This document shows, in pieces, positions 62,463-64,000 of a stretch of DNA of 64,000 bases. Origin of the DNA: Erysipelatoclostridium sp. An173 (GTDB lineage: Bacteria > Bacillota_I > Bacilli_A > Erysipelotrichales > Coprobacillaceae); the NCBI RefSeq assembly GCF_002160495.1, contig NZ_NFKR01000001.1, positions 62,001 through 126,000 on the forward strand, written 5' to 3'. Below the pieces are notes generated by a model, which had not been told where the DNA came from, searched no databases, and saw only the letters and a program-made list of their open reading frames with translations. Made by a program: the position numbers and the translations under genes. Position 1 is the stretch's first letter, and every line of letters starts with the position of its first letter.

Positions 62463-63469
62463 TAATCATCTTTTGTTGAATCACGTTTAATAAACATGTG
62501 CTGTACTGCAATTTCTTTTGATTCAATTTCTTCATCTTGTAAAAACTTAGTTAAAAGTCTAACTGCTAATGCTCCCATATCATAAACTGGAACATTCATT
62601 GAAGATAGAGTTGGTTTACACATAATCGAATAACTAGTATTCAACATACCAACTACTTCCATTTCATCTGGAATTTTAATTCCATTTTCTTGAGCTGCAT
62701 TAATTACAGCAACACCATCTTTGTCATAACCACAAAATACTAAATCATGTTTATGAGTTTTAAAATATTCGATAAAGTTTGGATATGTGTTTTCATAATG
62801 ACTTGAACTTGTTAGAATCTGGTTTGTTGTAAATTCCTTGTTATGCTTTTTATATGTTTCTTTAATTCCTTCAATAATTTCATCACTTTTAATTAAATTT
62901 TGTTTTGGTAAAATATAAATAATATCATCTTTACCACGATTTAAATAGCGATCAACAATTTCCTCAGCTGCCTTTTTAACATCAATATAGATTGATCCAA
63001 TATTTTCACCAGAAATCTTTTTACCAATAACTACAATTGGTAAATTGTATTTAACAATTGAATCAATAGTTTCATCAAGATTATCGTTGTTAAAAAGTAT
63101 TACACCATCAACACGTGATTTTACTAATCGTTCAGTAACATCAGCAACAGTATTTTCATCACCAATATCATCTGTAGTATACATGTTAATATTGTAATCT
63201 AAATGTCTTCCGGTATCACCAATTCCACCAATCATATCTTTAACATGGGCAAACAATGATTGCGGAAAAACAATTGCAATTGTTGTTGTTTTACTCGTCG
63301 CTAAGCCTCTTGCTATATCATTTGGTTTAAAATCTAGACGTTCAATTACATCCAAGACTTTTTGCTTTGTCTTTTCTCGGACAACATTAGACCCGTTAAT
63401 TACCCGAGAAACAGTCGCAAGAGAAACTCCTGCTTCTCTTGCAACATCATAAATAGTAACTTTTTTCAT
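62462..63469 (-). CDS. ccpA: LacI-family regulator, CcpA-like
   Basis: Probably the carbon catabolite control protein. N-terminal helix-turn-helix TIYDVAREAGVSLATVSRVI closely follows CcpA, as do the hinge region LDFKPNDIARGLATSKTTT and the overall length (335). The sugar-binding domain diverges more. It overlaps ytxH by one base (TAATG). In Bacillus ccpA also lies near ytxH and tyrS, supporting orthology. A cre-like site is seen at ackA in this window. A specialised LacI paralogue is possible. Confidence 0.85.
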   Translation of the reverse strand: MKKVTIYDVAREAGVSLATVSRVINGSNVVREKTKQKVLDVIERLDFKPNDIARGLATSKTTTIAIVFPQSLFAHVKDMIGGIGDTGRHLDYNINMYTTDDIGDENTVADVTERLVKSRVDGVILFNNDNLDETIDSIVKYNLPIVVIGKKISGENIGSIYIDVKKAAEEIVDRYLNRGKDDIIYILPKQNLIKSDEIIEGIKETYKKHNKEFTTNQILTSSSHYENTYPNFIEYFKTHKHDLVFCGYDKDGVAVINAAQENGIKIPDEMEVVGMLNTSYSIMCKPTLSSMNVPVYDMGALAVRLLTKFLQDEEIESKEIAVQHMFIKRDSTKDD

Positions 63470-63945
63470 TAGTCTTTTAGATCTTCAATGATAACATCTA
63501 ATTCATCTTCGATGTCATCAATTACACCATCAAATTCATCTACTTCATTAAAATCCTGGTCTTGAATTTTTGTCTTGATTTCTTTTAATTTAGTAGTTAC
63601 TTCATTACTTACTTTAGTAACTGATTCTTTAAAATTAGCATATTCTTCACTAGATTTAACTGAAACAGCTAATTCTTCTAATTTTGATTTTACTTCATTA
63701 ATTTTTTTTCCAGCGTTTTCTTTAAACTCATCAGCATCAAATTCATCAATAGCTAATTTAATTTCATCAATTGTATTATTGATTAATTCTTGAATATCTT
63801 CTTTTGAGATATTTTGCGCTTTATCATATAAATCTTTTGATTTATCCTTAATATCTTTTCTTAATTCACTACCTTTTTTTGGAGCACATAACATTCCAAT
63901 TACGGTTCCAATTCCAATTCCAGCAATTAATTTACCTAATTTCAT
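63469..63945 (-). CDS. ytxH: YtxH-family membrane-anchored protein
   Basis: 158 residues. Short N-terminal hydrophobic segment (LIAGIGIGTVIGMLCAPKKGSELRKDI), the YtxH hallmark, then a long Lys/Glu/Asp-rich helical tail and an acidic end. Related proteins are stress-linked in Bacillus; the precise role is unknown. Same transcript as ccpA. Confidence 0.9.
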   Translation of the reverse strand: MKLGKLIAGIGIGTVIGMLCAPKKGSELRKDIKDKSKDLYDKAQNISKEDIQELINNTIDEIKLAIDEFDADEFKENAGKKINEVKSKLEELAVSVKSSEEYANFKESVTKVSNEVTTKLKEIKTKIQDQDFNEVDEFDGVIDDIEDELDVIIEDLKD

Positions 63946-63960
63946 TTTTTATTCACCTTT

Positions 63961-64000
63961 CTAAAACAATTTTCTAATAAATCTAATAATCATACCAAAT
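63961..64000 (-). CDS. C-terminal end of an upstream gene, cut by window edge
   Basis: The last 12 codons read FGMIIRFIRKLF followed by TAG at 63963-63961, 15 nt before the ytxH start and next to its ribosome binding site AAAGGTG. The hydrophobic-basic end could belong to a small membrane protein; in Bacillus ytxG (DUF948) sits here. Too short for a firm call. Confidence 0.35.
   Translation of the reverse strand, partial: FGMIIRFIRKLF

Overview
The window is a gene-dense, AT-rich piece of bacterial chromosome, read almost entirely on the minus strand. The gene set is that of a low-GC Gram-positive (Firmicutes): PolC-type replicase, a T-box on tyrS, EzrA, RbgA, YlxM, YlxR/YlxQ, a CcpA-like regulator next to ytxH, and class-I ribosome binding sites throughout. 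Two alpha/beta-type small acid-soluble spore proteins and a Cse60-like peptide point to an endospore former. The short SMC (981 aa), missing neighbours such as rnc, proS and hslUV-codY, and the general codon and gene style fit the Erysipelotrichia (Thomasclavelia/Erysipelatoclostridium/Coprobacillus-like) better than Bacillus or Clostridium. This placement is an inference from gene content, not a database result.

Layout (minus strand unless stated). 0-4.2 kb: start of an ssb gene with its own promoter, then an operon running from a lipoprotein through an RsuA-type pseudouridine synthase, TrmB, a thioredoxin-like protein, YtpR, an unknown charged protein and AcpS. 4.3-6.8 kb: two small unlisted genes (a DUF1540 protein and a Cse60-like peptide) and a nagA-aldose epimerase pair. 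6.8-11.4 kb: rimP-nusA-ylxR-ylxQ-infB-rbfA. 11.5-19.7 kb: uppS-cdsA-dxr-rseP, then polC. 19.8-23.3 kb: rpsB, tsf, pyrH-frr. 23.3-31.8 kb: topA-trmFO-xerC, dprA, lepB-rbgA-rnhB, rplS with leader. 31-32.8 kb: rpsP-khpA-rimM-trmD. 32.9-41.3 kb: a tightly packed run: response regulator, histidine kinase, xpt, smc, ftsY, ylxM, ffh.

41.5-48.3 kb is the most accessory part: a plus-strand M1-like metalloprotein, an orphan PstS with Pho-box-like repeats, an unknown 552-residue membrane protein overlapping an NrnA-type phosphoesterase gene, ackA with a cre-like site, and a duplicated SASP pair. 48.3-56.9 kb: nifS-thiI (4-thiouridine), ezrA, a class-I glutamine amidotransferase-like hydrolase (plus), a DMT transporter, truB-ribF, and a TtcA-like thiolase (plus). 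56.9-64 kb: an RpiR regulator and a phospho-beta-glucosidase, tyrS under a tyrosine T-box, a sigma/membrane anti-sigma pair, and ytxH-ccpA.

How the genes connect: most of the window is translation, tRNA modification, ribosome assembly, protein export (SRP: ffh, ftsY, ylxM; LepB; RseP) and cell envelope precursors (UppS, CdsA, Dxr). Regulation visible in the sequence includes the T-box, a probable L19 leader, the cre-like site at ackA (CcpA is encoded at 62.5 kb), an inverted repeat at bgl, Pho-box-like repeats at pstS, and forespore-type promoter candidates at both SASP genes. No tRNA, rRNA, CRISPR array, prophage, insertion sequence or clear novel defence system was seen. The items most worth a second look are the two-component/smc/ffh cluster, the twin-motif unknown protein, the 552-residue membrane protein, the metalloprotein without an exopeptidase motif, the acidic tyrosine-rich NusA tail, the identical 140-nt block shared by the SASP genes, and the habit of embedding stop codons in terminator stems.
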